Positions 52,929 through 62,224 of a stretch of 64,000 nucleotides of DNA are shown here, piece after piece; the stretch's first letter is position 1, and every line of letters begins with the position of its first letter. Location: contig NC_018014.1 in NCBI RefSeq assembly GCF_000265425.1, positions 806,001 to 870,000 of the forward strand, in the 5' to 3' direction. Both the position numbers and the translations under genes were made by a program. The notes beneath the pieces were generated by a model. The model was not told where the DNA came from, did not search any database, and saw only the letters and a program-made list of their open reading frames with translations. This DNA comes from Terriglobus roseus DSM 18391 (GTDB taxonomy: Bacteria; Acidobacteriota; Terriglobia; Terriglobales; Acidobacteriaceae).

Positions 52929-53903
52929 CTACTCCCTTGGCGTGATCGTGATCATGCCGCCGATCGCAGACACTTCACTCTGGCTACCGATGATCAGCGG
53001 GGTGCGCATATGCGGTTCCGTCGGCGTGATCTCAAGGATGCGATAACGACCGTTGCTTGCAGCGCCGCCAGCCTGCTCAGCGATAAAGCTAAGGGGATTC
53101 GCTTCGTACAGTAGGCGTAGCTTGCCGTTGGGCGCCTTCTTCGTCGGAGGATAGAGGAAGACGCCACCTTTCAGCAGCGTGCGATGGAAGTCCGCAATGA
53201 ACGATCCGACGTAACGTGAACTGTACTTCCGGCCCATCAGCGTTCCATCGCGGAAGCGGCCGATAGCCTTGGCATACACGGGCAGTGACTCGCCAATGTT
53301 GCCCTCGTTCATCGAGTAGTAGGTTCCGTGTTCCGGCATCAGCATGTCGCCAGTGCTCAGCAGGAATTCACCGTCCGATAGCGTGAATGCGTGGACACCC
53401 TTGCCGGCGGTATAGACGAGGATCGTAGAAGGACCGTAGTTCACATAGAGCGCTGCCACCTGCGCCGTTCCCGGCTGCAGGATTGCAGCACGGACGTCGC
53501 TGCCCGGCTCGACGGCCTGGATGGAGACGATGGTGCCAACGTTGACATTGACGTCGATGTTGGAAGAGCCGTCCAGCGGATCAAAGATGGCGATGAACTT
53601 CGCATTCGGCCGGTCTGGGAAGATGAGCGGCTCATCATCTTCTTCGCTAACGACAGCAGCTACGCTGGGCAGTGCCTTCATGACATCGATGAGGGTCAGG
53701 TTGGCAAAGACGTCCAACTTCTGCTGTTCTTCGCCCTGAATGTTTTCACTGCCAGCCGCGCCCAGAATGTCATCGGCCAGGCCCGCTGTGCGGATCTTTG
53801 CTTCAATGGCCGCAGCGCCATCTGCAATCGCTGTGATCAGCGCCCCAAGATCCGCGTTATGCCGCTGTCGCACATGTTGAAAAAGGGTCATCGCCATGGG
53901 CAT
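52929..53903 (-). CDS. fbp: Fructose-1,6-bisphosphatase, class I
   Basis: Gluconeogenic enzyme releasing phosphate from fructose-1,6-bisphosphate. The family signature FDPLDGSSNIDVNVNVGTI near residue 108 holds the metal-binding aspartates, and the catalytic loop and SFIADFHRTLLKGGVFLYP near 230 are intact; the length (324) is typical. In-frame Mets at 1, 3 and 5 leave the start unsure, and no ribosome site is evident. It is the first gene before alaX on this strand. Confidence 0.95.
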   Translation of the reverse strand: MPMAMTLFQHVRQRHNADLGALITAIADGAAAIEAKIRTAGLADDILGAAGSENIQGEEQQKLDVFANLTLIDVMKALPSVAAVVSEEDDEPLIFPDRPNAKFIAIFDPLDGSSNIDVNVNVGTIVSIQAVEPGSDVRAAILQPGTAQVAALYVNYGPSTILVYTAGKGVHAFTLSDGEFLLSTGDMLMPEHGTYYSMNEGNIGESLPVYAKAIGRFRDGTLMGRKYSSRYVGSFIADFHRTLLKGGVFLYPPTKKAPNGKLRLLYEANPLSFIAEQAGGAASNGRYRILEITPTEPHMRTPLIIGSQSEVSAIGGMITITPRE

Positions 53904-53977
53904 AAGCGTAGCACTCGGTCAACAGAAGTTGCGCCGGGCGATGTTGCTGCTGTGCGGTTTACGCACAGCAGCAATAC

Positions 53978-55261
53978 CTAACCGCGGCCTGCGACCGCAG
54001 GAAAGACAGCAATCTTTCCGGTTGTGTGTTGTAGAGGTGCGGCGCACACGCGATTGCGACCCTCTCGCTTGGCTCGATACATCGCGGCGTCCGCATCGGC
54101 GATCAGGCGGTGTGGGTCAAGCGTTGCGGTTGGCCATGCTGTAGCCACACCGCAGCTCACCGTGGCCCAGACATCCTGCGCGGGGATGATCGAATCGCGT
54201 TGGAGCGCCGGCGATCCGGCCACCTGCACGAGCGTGCGAATACGTTCCGCGACCTTGAATGCCGTGTGCGGTTCCGCATCCGGCAGCAGAATCACGAACT
54301 CTTCGCCGCCGAATCGAGCTACAAAGTCGTCCTCGGCTCGCAGCGCCTGTTGCAGCAGAGAACCCACGCGTTGCAGAACGCGATCGCCATAGGGGTGGCC
54401 GTGGGTGTCGTTCAATTTTTTGAAGTGGTCAACGTCGACCATTACGACGCTGATGGGGTGCCTGCGTTCCAGTGACAACTGCCACAACTCGTGCAGACGC
54501 GTGTCGTAGGCCCGCCGGTTTGGCAGTCCGGTCAATCGGTCGGTCGAGGAGAGTGCCAGTAGCTCCGCGTTCGCCTCCGCAAGCATGCGGCGTTGCAGCC
54601 GGCCGCGCAGTTGCAGGAGGTATGAGAAGCGGCGCTCGCGGGACATGGTGTAGTTCGCCGTGAAGGTCAACATGGCTACCCACGCGAGCATGCCACCTGA
54701 AACCATTTTGTTCGAAACCGGCAGTTGCGCGTCGCTGACAAGGGAAATCGCGTCCAGGATGGTAATGATCACGGACGTCGCGGCGGCATAGGGCAGGTCA
54801 ATCCGCAGCATGCAATTTGCAACCAACAGCACCAGGATCAGCCCTGTCTGTGCGTCCACGCTGACCGAAGCGCTGACGTCATGGTGCAAGTAAAGGATGC
54901 TGATGGCGCCCAGTACGCACAGGATTGATGTTGCAGACTCCCGCAGGAAAGCGCTGCGCCGGCTTTTGACCAGCATCGCAACTAAAAGAACTAAAGGCGT
55001 GATGATGCCAAAACGGACGATTGCGGCGCGCTCAATATTCGCAGGCGCCATGAAGTAATCGCCCACGATGAAGAAATCGTAGGCAAGCAGTGAGAGCAAT
55101 CCCTGAACCAGCAACATGCGGGCACGCGCAGCACCCGTTTCGCGCTGAAAACGCTTCTCCAAGTCCCGCGAGAAGCTTAGCGATGCAATATGTTCGGTCT
55201 CGTATCGTCGAATCTCGTCTTCAAGAGCGGGAATCGGATCGAAATTATTTGAATCGGCCAT
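53978..55261 (-). CDS. Membrane-anchored GGDEF diguanylate cyclase
   Basis: About 427 residues. The N-terminal half has about six membrane segments (for example LVQGLLSLLAYDFFIVG, FGIITPLVLLVAMLV, TGLILVLLVANCML). The C-terminal GGDEF domain (from TDRLTGLPNRRAYD) has an intact active site GGEEF. The usual RxxD inhibitory site is off by one: RAEDD precedes, with the arginine four rather than three residues from the aspartate that fits the spacing. Start ATG 55261 follows AAGGACATTT; the longer frame to 55321 is not needed. It makes c-di-GMP, probably in response to a membrane signal. Confidence 0.9.
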   Translation of the reverse strand: MADSNNFDPIPALEDEIRRYETEHIASLSFSRDLEKRFQRETGAARARMLLVQGLLSLLAYDFFIVGDYFMAPANIERAAIVRFGIITPLVLLVAMLVKSRRSAFLRESATSILCVLGAISILYLHHDVSASVSVDAQTGLILVLLVANCMLRIDLPYAAATSVIITILDAISLVSDAQLPVSNKMVSGGMLAWVAMLTFTANYTMSRERRFSYLLQLRGRLQRRMLAEANAELLALSSTDRLTGLPNRRAYDTRLHELWQLSLERRHPISVVMVDVDHFKKLNDTHGHPYGDRVLQRVGSLLQQALRAEDDFVARFGGEEFVILLPDAEPHTAFKVAERIRTLVQVAGSPALQRDSIIPAQDVWATVSCGVATAWPTATLDPHRLIADADAAMYRAKREGRNRVCAAPLQHTTGKIAVFPAVAGRG

Positions 55262-55440
55262 AAATGTCCTTAAAAGACTAGCCCCCACCATTGGGTGCCA
55301 GCCATGCCACGGGCAGTCCATACGACTCCCACAAACGCACTAAGGGAACCTCAATTAAGAGCATCGGGACACGTCCACAGTTGTGTGGAAAGTTCGCGGG
55401 CGGGAACTAAGACTGCCTCGAGGCCGTTGAATTGCATTGG

Positions 55441-55446
55441 TACAAT
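55441..55446 (+). promoter_or_regulatory. -10 box upstream of aroC
   Basis: TACAAT lies 22 bases before the aroC ATG. The hexamer 17 bp upstream is only a partial -35 (TCGAGG). Confidence 0.35.
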
Positions 55447-55468
55447 AAAGCTTTGATCAGGGAGAAAA

Positions 55469-56653
55469 ATGCTTCGTTTTTCAACAGCGGGCGAAAGCCA
55501 TGGTGAGGCGCTGGTAGCGCTGCTCAGCGGCCTCCCCGCCGGCGTTCCAGTGGATAGCGCGTTTTTAGGGCGCGAGCTTTGGCGCAGGCAGCAGGGCTTT
55601 GGCCGCGGCGGGCGCATGCGTATCGAGACGGATACGGCACACATCCTGTCCGGCGTACGGCATGGCAAGACGATCGGCTCGCCCGTCGCGATGACCATCG
55701 CCAACCGCGATTGGAAGAACTGGGAAGAGATTCTGCCCGTCGAAGAGGGCGATGTCGCGAAGCATAAGGCCGTAGCATCTCCTCGGCCCGGACACGCCGA
55801 CCTGGCCGGCGCCCTGAAGTACAACTTTCCCGATGCGCGTTACATCCTGGAGCGTGCTTCGGCACGTGAATCCTCTGCCCGCGTAGCCGGCGGAGCGCTG
55901 GCCAAGATGCTTCTGCGCGCACTCGGAATTGAAGTGTTGTCGCACGTCGTTCGCGTCGGCGCGGTGGATCTTGAGCGGCCGTACCAGTGGGACGAGATCG
56001 TCGCCAGTAACGCGCGTGACACGGTCGTATTGAACTGTATCGACCCCGAAGTGGAGCAGCGCATGCGCGGCGAAGTAGACCGCGCGCTCCGCACAGGGGA
56101 TACCGTGGGCGGTGTCTTTGAGGTCGTTGCGCACGGCCTTCCGCCGGGCATCGGCACGCACGTCAATTGGGATGAGCGTCTGGACGGTCTGCTGGCCCAG
56201 GCCGTGATGAGTCTGCAGGCGGTAAAGGCAGTTGAGCTTGGCCGCGGTGTTACGGCGGCGGAGTCCATGGGATCCACCGTGCATGACGCCATCGCCTATG
56301 CGACTGAAGAAGAAGCAGCAGAGGCTCATACGCGCTTCACCCGCATGGGCAATAACGCTGGCGGGATTGAAGGCGGCATCTCAAATGGACAGGACGTTAC
56401 CGTGCGCGGCTATTTGAAGCCCATCAGCACACTTCGCCGGCCCCTCGGCTCCGTCAGCTTCGACACGCGCGAACCCGTCAAGGCAGCCTATGAACGCAGC
56501 GATGTCTGCGTGGTGCCTGCCGCCGGCGTAGCCGCCGAGGCCATGGTTGCCATCACCCTCGCGCGCCTGGTGCTGGAGAAGTTTGGCGGCGATAGCCTGG
56601 CTGAGACACAACGCAACCTCGAGGGTTACCGCGAGCAGATCAAAAGGTTTTAG
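55469..56653 (+). CDS. aroC: Chorismate synthase
   Basis: Last step of the shikimate pathway: makes chorismate from EPSP, using reduced FMN. The start AGESHGEALVALLSG is the family signature; QQGFGRGGRMRIE, RPGHADLAGALKY and the C-terminal region FDTREPVKAAYERSDVCVVPAAGVAAEAM (in part) complete it. 394 residues is normal. GGGAGAAAA precedes the ATG. It starts a run with def, fmt and rsmB. Confidence 0.95.
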   Translation: MLRFSTAGESHGEALVALLSGLPAGVPVDSAFLGRELWRRQQGFGRGGRMRIETDTAHILSGVRHGKTIGSPVAMTIANRDWKNWEEILPVEEGDVAKHKAVASPRPGHADLAGALKYNFPDARYILERASARESSARVAGGALAKMLLRALGIEVLSHVVRVGAVDLERPYQWDEIVASNARDTVVLNCIDPEVEQRMRGEVDRALRTGDTVGGVFEVVAHGLPPGIGTHVNWDERLDGLLAQAVMSLQAVKAVELGRGVTAAESMGSTVHDAIAYATEEEAAEAHTRFTRMGNNAGGIEGGISNGQDVTVRGYLKPISTLRRPLGSVSFDTREPVKAAYERSDVCVVPAAGVAAEAMVAITLARLVLEKFGGDSLAETQRNLEGYREQIKRF

Positions 56654-56686
56654 CACCCAGACGTATTTAGGACTCGATTCAAGCAG

Positions 56687-57196
56687 ATGATCTATCCCAT
56701 CGTGAAATATCCCGAACCCGTTCTGGCGCAGAAGGCCGATCCGGTAACGGTCTTCGACGCGGAGTTGAAGAAACTGACTGACGACATGTTCGAGAGCATG
56801 TACGCGGCGGAAGGCATTGGCCTGGCCGCGCCCCAGATCGGTGTCTCGAAGCGCCTGTTCATCGTGGACCTCTCGTTCGGCAAGGAAAAGAGCGACCGGT
56901 TGGTCCTCATCAACCCCGAAATCATTCAGCGCGATGGCCGGCAGGTCGAGGAAGAGGGCTGCCTTTCGCTGCCGGACATCCGCGACAAGGTCAGCCGCAG
57001 CTTCACGGTGCGTATCCGAGCCCAGGATGAGTACGGCAAGTGGTTTGAGATGGACGGCGAAGAACTGCTCTCCCGCGCCTTTCAGCACGAGTTGGATCAC
57101 CTCGACGGCATTCTTTTCATCGACCGCCTTTCACGGCTGAAGCGCGACCTGATTCTGCGGCGCATCCGTAAGCTGCAGAAAAACGGCGAGTGGTAA
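56687..57196 (+). CDS. def: Peptide deformylase
   Basis: Removes the formyl group from new proteins. All three motifs are present: GIGLAAPQIG near 42, EEGCLSLP near 90 (metal-binding cysteine) and HELDHLDGIL near 133 (HExxH metal site). It has 169 residues, as usual. It lies between aroC and fmt, 33 and 22 bp away; def and fmt act in sequence on initiator formyl-methionine. Confidence 0.95.
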   Translation: MIYPIVKYPEPVLAQKADPVTVFDAELKKLTDDMFESMYAAEGIGLAAPQIGVSKRLFIVDLSFGKEKSDRLVLINPEIIQRDGRQVEEEGCLSLPDIRDKVSRSFTVRIRAQDEYGKWFEMDGEELLSRAFQHELDHLDGILFIDRLSRLKRDLILRRIRKLQKNGEW

Positions 57197-57218
57197 TGCG
57201 CAGGGCGGGGCGCGGCCT

Positions 57219-58166
57219 ATGCGATTAGTCTTCTGCGGCACGCCACAGTTCGCTGTCCCAACACTTGAGGCTCTGCTGGCCGCTGGGCATCAGGTCTCGC
57301 TGGTGATCTCGCAGCCGGATAAGCCCGTCGGTCGCAACGGCGAAATCCATCCCACACCGGTCAAGCGTGCTGCGTTGGCGCACGACATCGCGGTGACACA
57401 GCCCGAAAAGCTGAAGCACAACGAATCCCTGCGCGAGACGCTGACACAAATTGCGCCCGACGCCATCATCGTCGTCGCCTATGGCCGCATTATTCCGCAG
57501 TGGATGCTCGACCTGCCGCGCTTTGGCTGCATCAACGGCCACGGATCACTGTTGCCACGCTGGCGCGGCGCGGCGCCTATCCAGTGGGCCATCGCCAGCG
57601 GTGACACGGAGACCGGCGTCACCACGATGCGCCTGAATGCCGGCCTGGATACCGGCCCGATGCTCATGAAGTGGGCGGTCACCATCACACCACAGACCAC
57701 CTCACCGCAACTCTTTGAGACACTTTCGACCATCGGTGCTGACCTGATGGTGCAGACACTCGCCGGTTTGGAAGCGGGCCTCATCACACCGAAGGAGCAG
57801 GACGACGCCCAGCACACGCTGGCGCCGATCCTTACGCGCGACGATGCCCGCATCCTATTCACCCGTACCGCGACTGAAATCGACCAACGCTTTCGCGGCT
57901 TCCAGCCGTGGCCGGGTACCTTCACAACACTGCGTGGCAAGAAGTTGATCGTCCACGCAATGCACGTTGCCGATGTCACCAGCAACGAAGTCCCGGGTAC
58001 GCTCATTCTCCAGGAAGGTGCGATGTTCGCCGTGTGCGCCGGCGGAACGGCTATCGCGCTGGACGAAGTGCAGATGGAAGGCAAAAAATGCATGCCCGCA
58101 GAAGAGTTTCTTCGCGGCTTCCAGATCAAGAGCGGCGAGACGCTCGGTGAGGCAACAACGCAATGA
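57219..58166 (+). CDS. fmt: Methionyl-tRNA formyltransferase
   Basis: Formylates initiator Met-tRNA with 10-formyl-THF. It begins RLVFCGTPQFAVPTLEALL and contains the HGSLLPRWRGAAPIQ motif with the catalytic His and Asn region (near 106-120), then the Asp of the active site in TGVTTMRLNAGLDTGPML. The C-terminal OB-like domain follows. 315 residues is typical. Its ATGA stop/start overlaps the rsmB gene. Confidence 0.95.
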   Translation: MRLVFCGTPQFAVPTLEALLAAGHQVSLVISQPDKPVGRNGEIHPTPVKRAALAHDIAVTQPEKLKHNESLRETLTQIAPDAIIVVAYGRIIPQWMLDLPRFGCINGHGSLLPRWRGAAPIQWAIASGDTETGVTTMRLNAGLDTGPMLMKWAVTITPQTTSPQLFETLSTIGADLMVQTLAGLEAGLITPKEQDDAQHTLAPILTRDDARILFTRTATEIDQRFRGFQPWPGTFTTLRGKKLIVHAMHVADVTSNEVPGTLILQEGAMFAVCAGGTAIALDEVQMEGKKCMPAEEFLRGFQIKSGETLGEATTQ

Positions 58167-59653
58167 CCCAGTCGCCCCGCAAATCTGCATTCGGCAAGCC
58201 ATCCAGCAGCGGTAAGCAGGACTTCACGAAGCCGGTGATCGTTGCCAATCCGGCAGGCTCGATGAAGCCGCGATCCAATGCCGCGACAAACACGCAAGGA
58301 TCGCGACCGGCTGCCGCAGCTGCTTCGAAGCAATCTCCAGTCGCACGCGCAGCGGTGCCGCCCAGTGAGGCCAGCCTGATCCGCGCTGCCGCTGCGGCAA
58401 AGATCTCGCCAGCGCGCGCCGCAGCATTCCACATCCTCAGCAAGGTGAGCAACAGCGCGTCGCACTCAGATGATCTGCTGCACTCACTTGCCGTTAACGC
58501 GCTCTCTGCGGAAGACCGCAATCTGACTACGGCGCTGGTGCTCGGCGTGCTTCGCTGGCAGCTTCACTTGGACGCGGTGATGCGGCCCATGTTGCAGCGG
58601 CCGGATGCAGAGCTGCATCCCGCAGCCTTGCTCGCACTTCGCCTAGGCGTCTTCCAGTTACTTCATCTGGATCGCGTGCCCCCGCACGCTGCGCTGAATG
58701 AGAGCGTCGAACTTGCGCGGGCGAACGGCGCCGCCCACGCGGCCGGCATGGTCAACGCAATCCTTCGGCGCGTCCTTCGAGAGAAGACAACAGAGGCTGC
58801 AAATCGCTCCACGTTAGCCGTTGCTGTTACTCCTGCAGAACAGGCGCATCCAGCCTGGATGATCGCTCGCTGGCGTGCCAATTTTGGCGGAGCCACGGTT
58901 CGCCGCATTGCAGAGTACGACCAGGCGGAACCGCCGTCTCACGAACTCTTCAATGCAGATCCCGCGCTGCCGGAGATCGATGACGGATCGCGTCTTGTCG
59001 CAGAACTGGCTGCAGCGGCGGTCGGATTGCCGAAGCGCATCCTCGACTGCTGTGCTGCACCCGGTGGAAAGACCGCGGTACTTGCGGTGCGACATCCCGA
59101 CGCGGAGATCGTTGCCGCAGACATCAGTGACAAGCGTCTCGACGCCATGCGCAAGCGCATGGACCGTGATCCTGCGACCGCCTCCGTTAAGACAATCGTT
59201 GCGGACATGACTGCGCCGCAGACAGCGCACATGCTGCGCGAGGGATTCGACCTGATCCTGTGCGACGCGCCTTGCTCGGGCACGGGTACCCTCGCACGCA
59301 ACCCAGAGATTCGTCACCGTCTGCGGCCAAGCGATCTGCCTCGCCAAGCCGAGCGTCAGCGCCAGATCCTCGCCAACGCTCTGCGTCTGCTCGCACCCGG
59401 CGGCATCCTCGTCTACTCCACATGTTCGCTGGAGCCGGAAGAGAATGAGGCCGTCGTGGCCGCAGCAATGCAGGATGTCGAAGGGATTGAGCAGTCAGCC
59501 GCACAACCGATTGCCGAGCGAATTGCCGATCTCAGTCCAGAGGCAGCTGAGCAACTAGCTGCGTCGGCTTTCGCCGATGCGGCCCTCCGCACATTGCCTG
59601 GCACGCAAGCCTGCGATGGCTTTTATGCAGCGGTGCTTCAAAGGAAGAACTAG
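58163..59653 (+). CDS. rsmB: 16S rRNA (cytosine-967-C5) methyltransferase
   Basis: 496 residues. After an unusual low-complexity, basic N-terminus (~70 residues), a NusB-like RNA-binding domain spans about 75-200 (ARAAAFHILSKVSNSASHSDDLLHS, in part). The SAM domain has LDCCAAPGGKTAVLA, the first cysteine in DAPCSGTGTL and the catalytic one in YSTCSLEPEENE, as in all RsmB enzymes. It overlaps fmt by 4 bp. The extended N-terminus is longer than in most RsmB proteins, so an internal start (for example near residue 70) is possible. Confidence 0.9.
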   Translation: MTQSPRKSAFGKPSSSGKQDFTKPVIVANPAGSMKPRSNAATNTQGSRPAAAAASKQSPVARAAVPPSEASLIRAAAAAKISPARAAAFHILSKVSNSASHSDDLLHSLAVNALSAEDRNLTTALVLGVLRWQLHLDAVMRPMLQRPDAELHPAALLALRLGVFQLLHLDRVPPHAALNESVELARANGAAHAAGMVNAILRRVLREKTTEAANRSTLAVAVTPAEQAHPAWMIARWRANFGGATVRRIAEYDQAEPPSHELFNADPALPEIDDGSRLVAELAAAAVGLPKRILDCCAAPGGKTAVLAVRHPDAEIVAADISDKRLDAMRKRMDRDPATASVKTIVADMTAPQTAHMLREGFDLILCDAPCSGTGTLARNPEIRHRLRPSDLPRQAERQRQILANALRLLAPGGILVYSTCSLEPEENEAVVAAAMQDVEGIEQSAAQPIAERIADLSPEAAEQLAASAFADAALRTLPGTQACDGFYAAVLQRKN

Positions 59654-59672
59654 CTCCGGAGCATCGCCCGTC

Positions 59673-60620
59673 TTACCGAACAATCGTTGGGATCGCTGCA
59701 GGCTGACGCACGACCGGTGCAGAAGGACGCGGTGCAACGGCACCGGCAGGGGATGCTGGCGTCGCCGACGGCGCCGGAGTTGCACTCGGCGTCGCGATAG
59801 CCGAAGCGCTCATCTTTACCCGAGGCGTATCGGTTGTGCTGACTCGCATTCCTGCGGCGGGGTTCTGCGTGAGCACTACGCCTGCGGGCAGAGTCGCCAC
59901 TGGAGCGGGTGGCGCCGTTCCGGTGGGGGCGTTGGGATCAACGGCAACGGGTGCAGGCTGCGGAATGATTGCGTAAACGCGCAGATCCATCTCACGCATC
60001 TTGGCACTGGCCGCGGAATAGCTCATGCCCACAAGATTCGGCATCACGTACGCGCGCGGCGTCGCGCTTTCTGGCTGACTCAATAACAGGCTTACCTCGG
60101 GCTTGTCGACGCCCTCGGCATTCGCTGGCGGGGTCTGCGCCAGTACAGTGTCAGCGGGCCCAGGCGAGGGCATGTGAGCGATTGCTCCCAGATCCAGCGA
60201 AGCACGGCGGATGGCCATGCCGGCATCGCGCTCGTTCATCCCAACTGTGTCCGGGATAGACACCCGCTGCGGTCCCATGCTCTCGGTGATACGCATATGC
60301 CAGCCCTTGCGCACGCTGGCGCCGGGTGATGGCGACTGCGAGAGGACGCGACCGGCGGGCACTGTCGTGGAGTAAAAACGGTTCTCGACGGTGAGATTCA
60401 GTTGCGCGCTCGAGGTCTTCTCTGCGGCTTCTTCCAGAGTCAGGCTGCTCAGGTTCGGTACCTCAACCTCGCCGGTGTGGATCGCCAGTCGCATGGTGAT
60501 CAACGCAGACAGGAGCGCGACCGCCGTCATGGCGAGCAGCGTCATGCCAATGCGGAAGGCACGGGCGGCTCCAGCAGTGACCTCGCCGGAGTTATTGCGA
60601 TAGCGAACGCGAATCTTCAC
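59673..60620 (-). CDS. Membrane-anchored PASTA-domain protein
   Basis: About 315 residues. One N-terminal membrane helix (IGMTLLAMTAVALLSALITM) is followed by three PASTA modules (EVEVPNLSSLTLEEAAE, VSIPDTVGMNERDAG, YVMPNLVGMSYSAAS), then a proline/alanine/serine/threonine-rich tail ending PTIVR. No kinase or transpeptidase domain is joined, although PASTA repeats usually belong to PknB kinases or PBPs and bind cell-wall muropeptides. The GTG at 60620 (VKIRVRYRNN) is taken as start; the frame is open to 60692. Followed by rsmB on the other strand. Confidence 0.85.
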   Translation of the reverse strand: MKIRVRYRNNSGEVTAGAARAFRIGMTLLAMTAVALLSALITMRLAIHTGEVEVPNLSSLTLEEAAEKTSSAQLNLTVENRFYSTTVPAGRVLSQSPSPGASVRKGWHMRITESMGPQRVSIPDTVGMNERDAGMAIRRASLDLGAIAHMPSPGPADTVLAQTPPANAEGVDKPEVSLLLSQPESATPRAYVMPNLVGMSYSAASAKMREMDLRVYAIIPQPAPVAVDPNAPTGTAPPAPVATLPAGVVLTQNPAAGMRVSTTDTPRVKMSASAIATPSATPAPSATPASPAGAVAPRPSAPVVRQPAAIPTIVR

Positions 60621-60688
60621 GAGTGGTTTATCGTACCGAGCCGTAGGACGCACGCAGCCTGCGGCCGGTTGTCGACCCCGACCAGACC

Positions 60689-62161
60689 TCAACGATCATT
60701 GTCGGTCACTGGCTCTGGGTGGATCAACAGGCGGTCCACTTCGGGGCGCTCGCGCAGGAAGCTTGCCTCCATCTGCGAGATAATGCGGTGCACCGCGCCC
60801 ATGGGCAAATCGTCCGGCATGCTGCAATGGCAGCTCATCTGCAGATGTTCTCCGGTCCGAGTTGCGACGATGTTGTGTACGTCTTCAATCTCGGGGAAGC
60901 CTTCTGCGGCACGACGAACCTCGTCCTCCAGGGCGCGGTCATCCTGCAGACGCACGGCGGGTTCAATGGTGCTCTCTTCGGCTTCGATGTGCGTAATGAC
61001 CGATCGAATCTCGGGCACCTCGCGCTTCATGTCTGCCTCGATGTGTGTCGCGGTCTCGTGCGCCTCACGGAGCGGCATATGCTCGGGCAGTTCCAGGTGC
61101 AGTTCTACGGCCAGGCCGCCGTCCATCTGCTGCACTGTCACATCGTGAATACCCAGGTTCGCTCGCTGCGCCACGGCGCGGACACGGTCGAAGACACTCT
61201 CTTCGCCAGTGGCAACTGCTACCGTGCGCACCACCACATCCGTGCCGGGCATCACCTTCTGCACCGCCTCGGTGGCTGCCATCACAATCTGTTCTGATCG
61301 CTGAAAGGTCGTGTTACGGTGCATGCCGATCGCAACGTCCGCGAAGTAGCGCGTACCCGCTCGCCGCATGCGCAGATCATCCACAAACAACACGCCATTC
61401 ACTCCGCGGATCGCCTCGGTCAACTCTCGCCGCATCTCTGGTGTCGTGGCGTCCAGCAGCGCATTCACCGTCTCGTGCGCGAGTTGATAGGTGACCTTCA
61501 GAATGATGCAGGAGACCAGCAGGGCAGCTGCGGGATCGGCAAGCTCCAGTACGCGAATGTGGAAGTGCTGGCCTGCGAAGGACGCGCCAAGTCCCAGCAG
61601 GACTGCGGCGCTCGACCAGATGTCCGTGCCGAAGTGCAGAGCTTCTGCCTGCAGTGCCTGCGAGTGAACCATGTGGGCCACACGCGCCAGGTGACGGGAC
61701 CGCGTGTAGTCCACGGCGATGGAGAGTATCAGCACCAGGACGGGCCAGATGGATGCGTGGAGATCCAACGCTTCGCCGCGATGAAAGCGCAGGATGCGGC
61801 GCACCGCCTCAACGATGATCCAGATGGACGAGCCAAGCATCAGCACCGTCTCAACGAATGCGGACAGACTCTCGACGCGGCCATGACCGTAGGTGTGATC
61901 ATCGTCCGGGGGGCGGTCGGAGACGCGCACGCTGAAGAGCGTGAGGCCCGATGCCATCAGGTCGATCGTGGAGTGTGCTGCTTCGCTCAACATGCCGAGC
62001 GAGCCGGTCGATAGGCCGGTGATGACCTTTAGCAGCGTGATGCCGCTGGCAGCCAGCACGCTGCCGAGCGCTGCCGACTGCTTGGCCGCTGACTCCGCGT
62101 GGATCACGCCGTCGGGATCGCGTGTACTTTGCGGGTGTGCGTTCTGCATTGGATCAGGCAT
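60689..62161 (-). CDS. CDF family cation transporter with three tandem C-terminal modules
   Basis: About 490 residues. The N-terminal part is a CDF/ZnT-type transporter with six membrane segments (SAALGSVLAASGITLLKVITG, AVLLGLGASFAG), the metal-site pattern (HSTIDLMAS, GHGRVESL and ALHFGTDIWSS). After about residue 255 come three successive ferredoxin-like ZT_dimer modules of ~75 residues (from PEMRRELTEA, from EESVFDRVRA and from DRALEDEVRR). Normal CDF exporters have one. Start at 62161 has AAGGATTCGC before it; the frame is open to 62239. Metal specificity is unknown. Confidence 0.9.
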   Translation of the reverse strand: MPDPMQNAHPQSTRDPDGVIHAESAAKQSAALGSVLAASGITLLKVITGLSTGSLGMLSEAAHSTIDLMASGLTLFSVRVSDRPPDDDHTYGHGRVESLSAFVETVLMLGSSIWIIVEAVRRILRFHRGEALDLHASIWPVLVLILSIAVDYTRSRHLARVAHMVHSQALQAEALHFGTDIWSSAAVLLGLGASFAGQHFHIRVLELADPAAALLVSCIILKVTYQLAHETVNALLDATTPEMRRELTEAIRGVNGVLFVDDLRMRRAGTRYFADVAIGMHRNTTFQRSEQIVMAATEAVQKVMPGTDVVVRTVAVATGEESVFDRVRAVAQRANLGIHDVTVQQMDGGLAVELHLELPEHMPLREAHETATHIEADMKREVPEIRSVITHIEAEESTIEPAVRLQDDRALEDEVRRAAEGFPEIEDVHNIVATRTGEHLQMSCHCSMPDDLPMGAVHRIISQMEASFLRERPEVDRLLIHPEPVTDNDR

Positions 62162-62224
62162 GCGAATCCTTAGGCTACACGGGTACGGGCGTCGAGGCAC
62201 GGCGTTGGGGTAGGATGGCACCCA

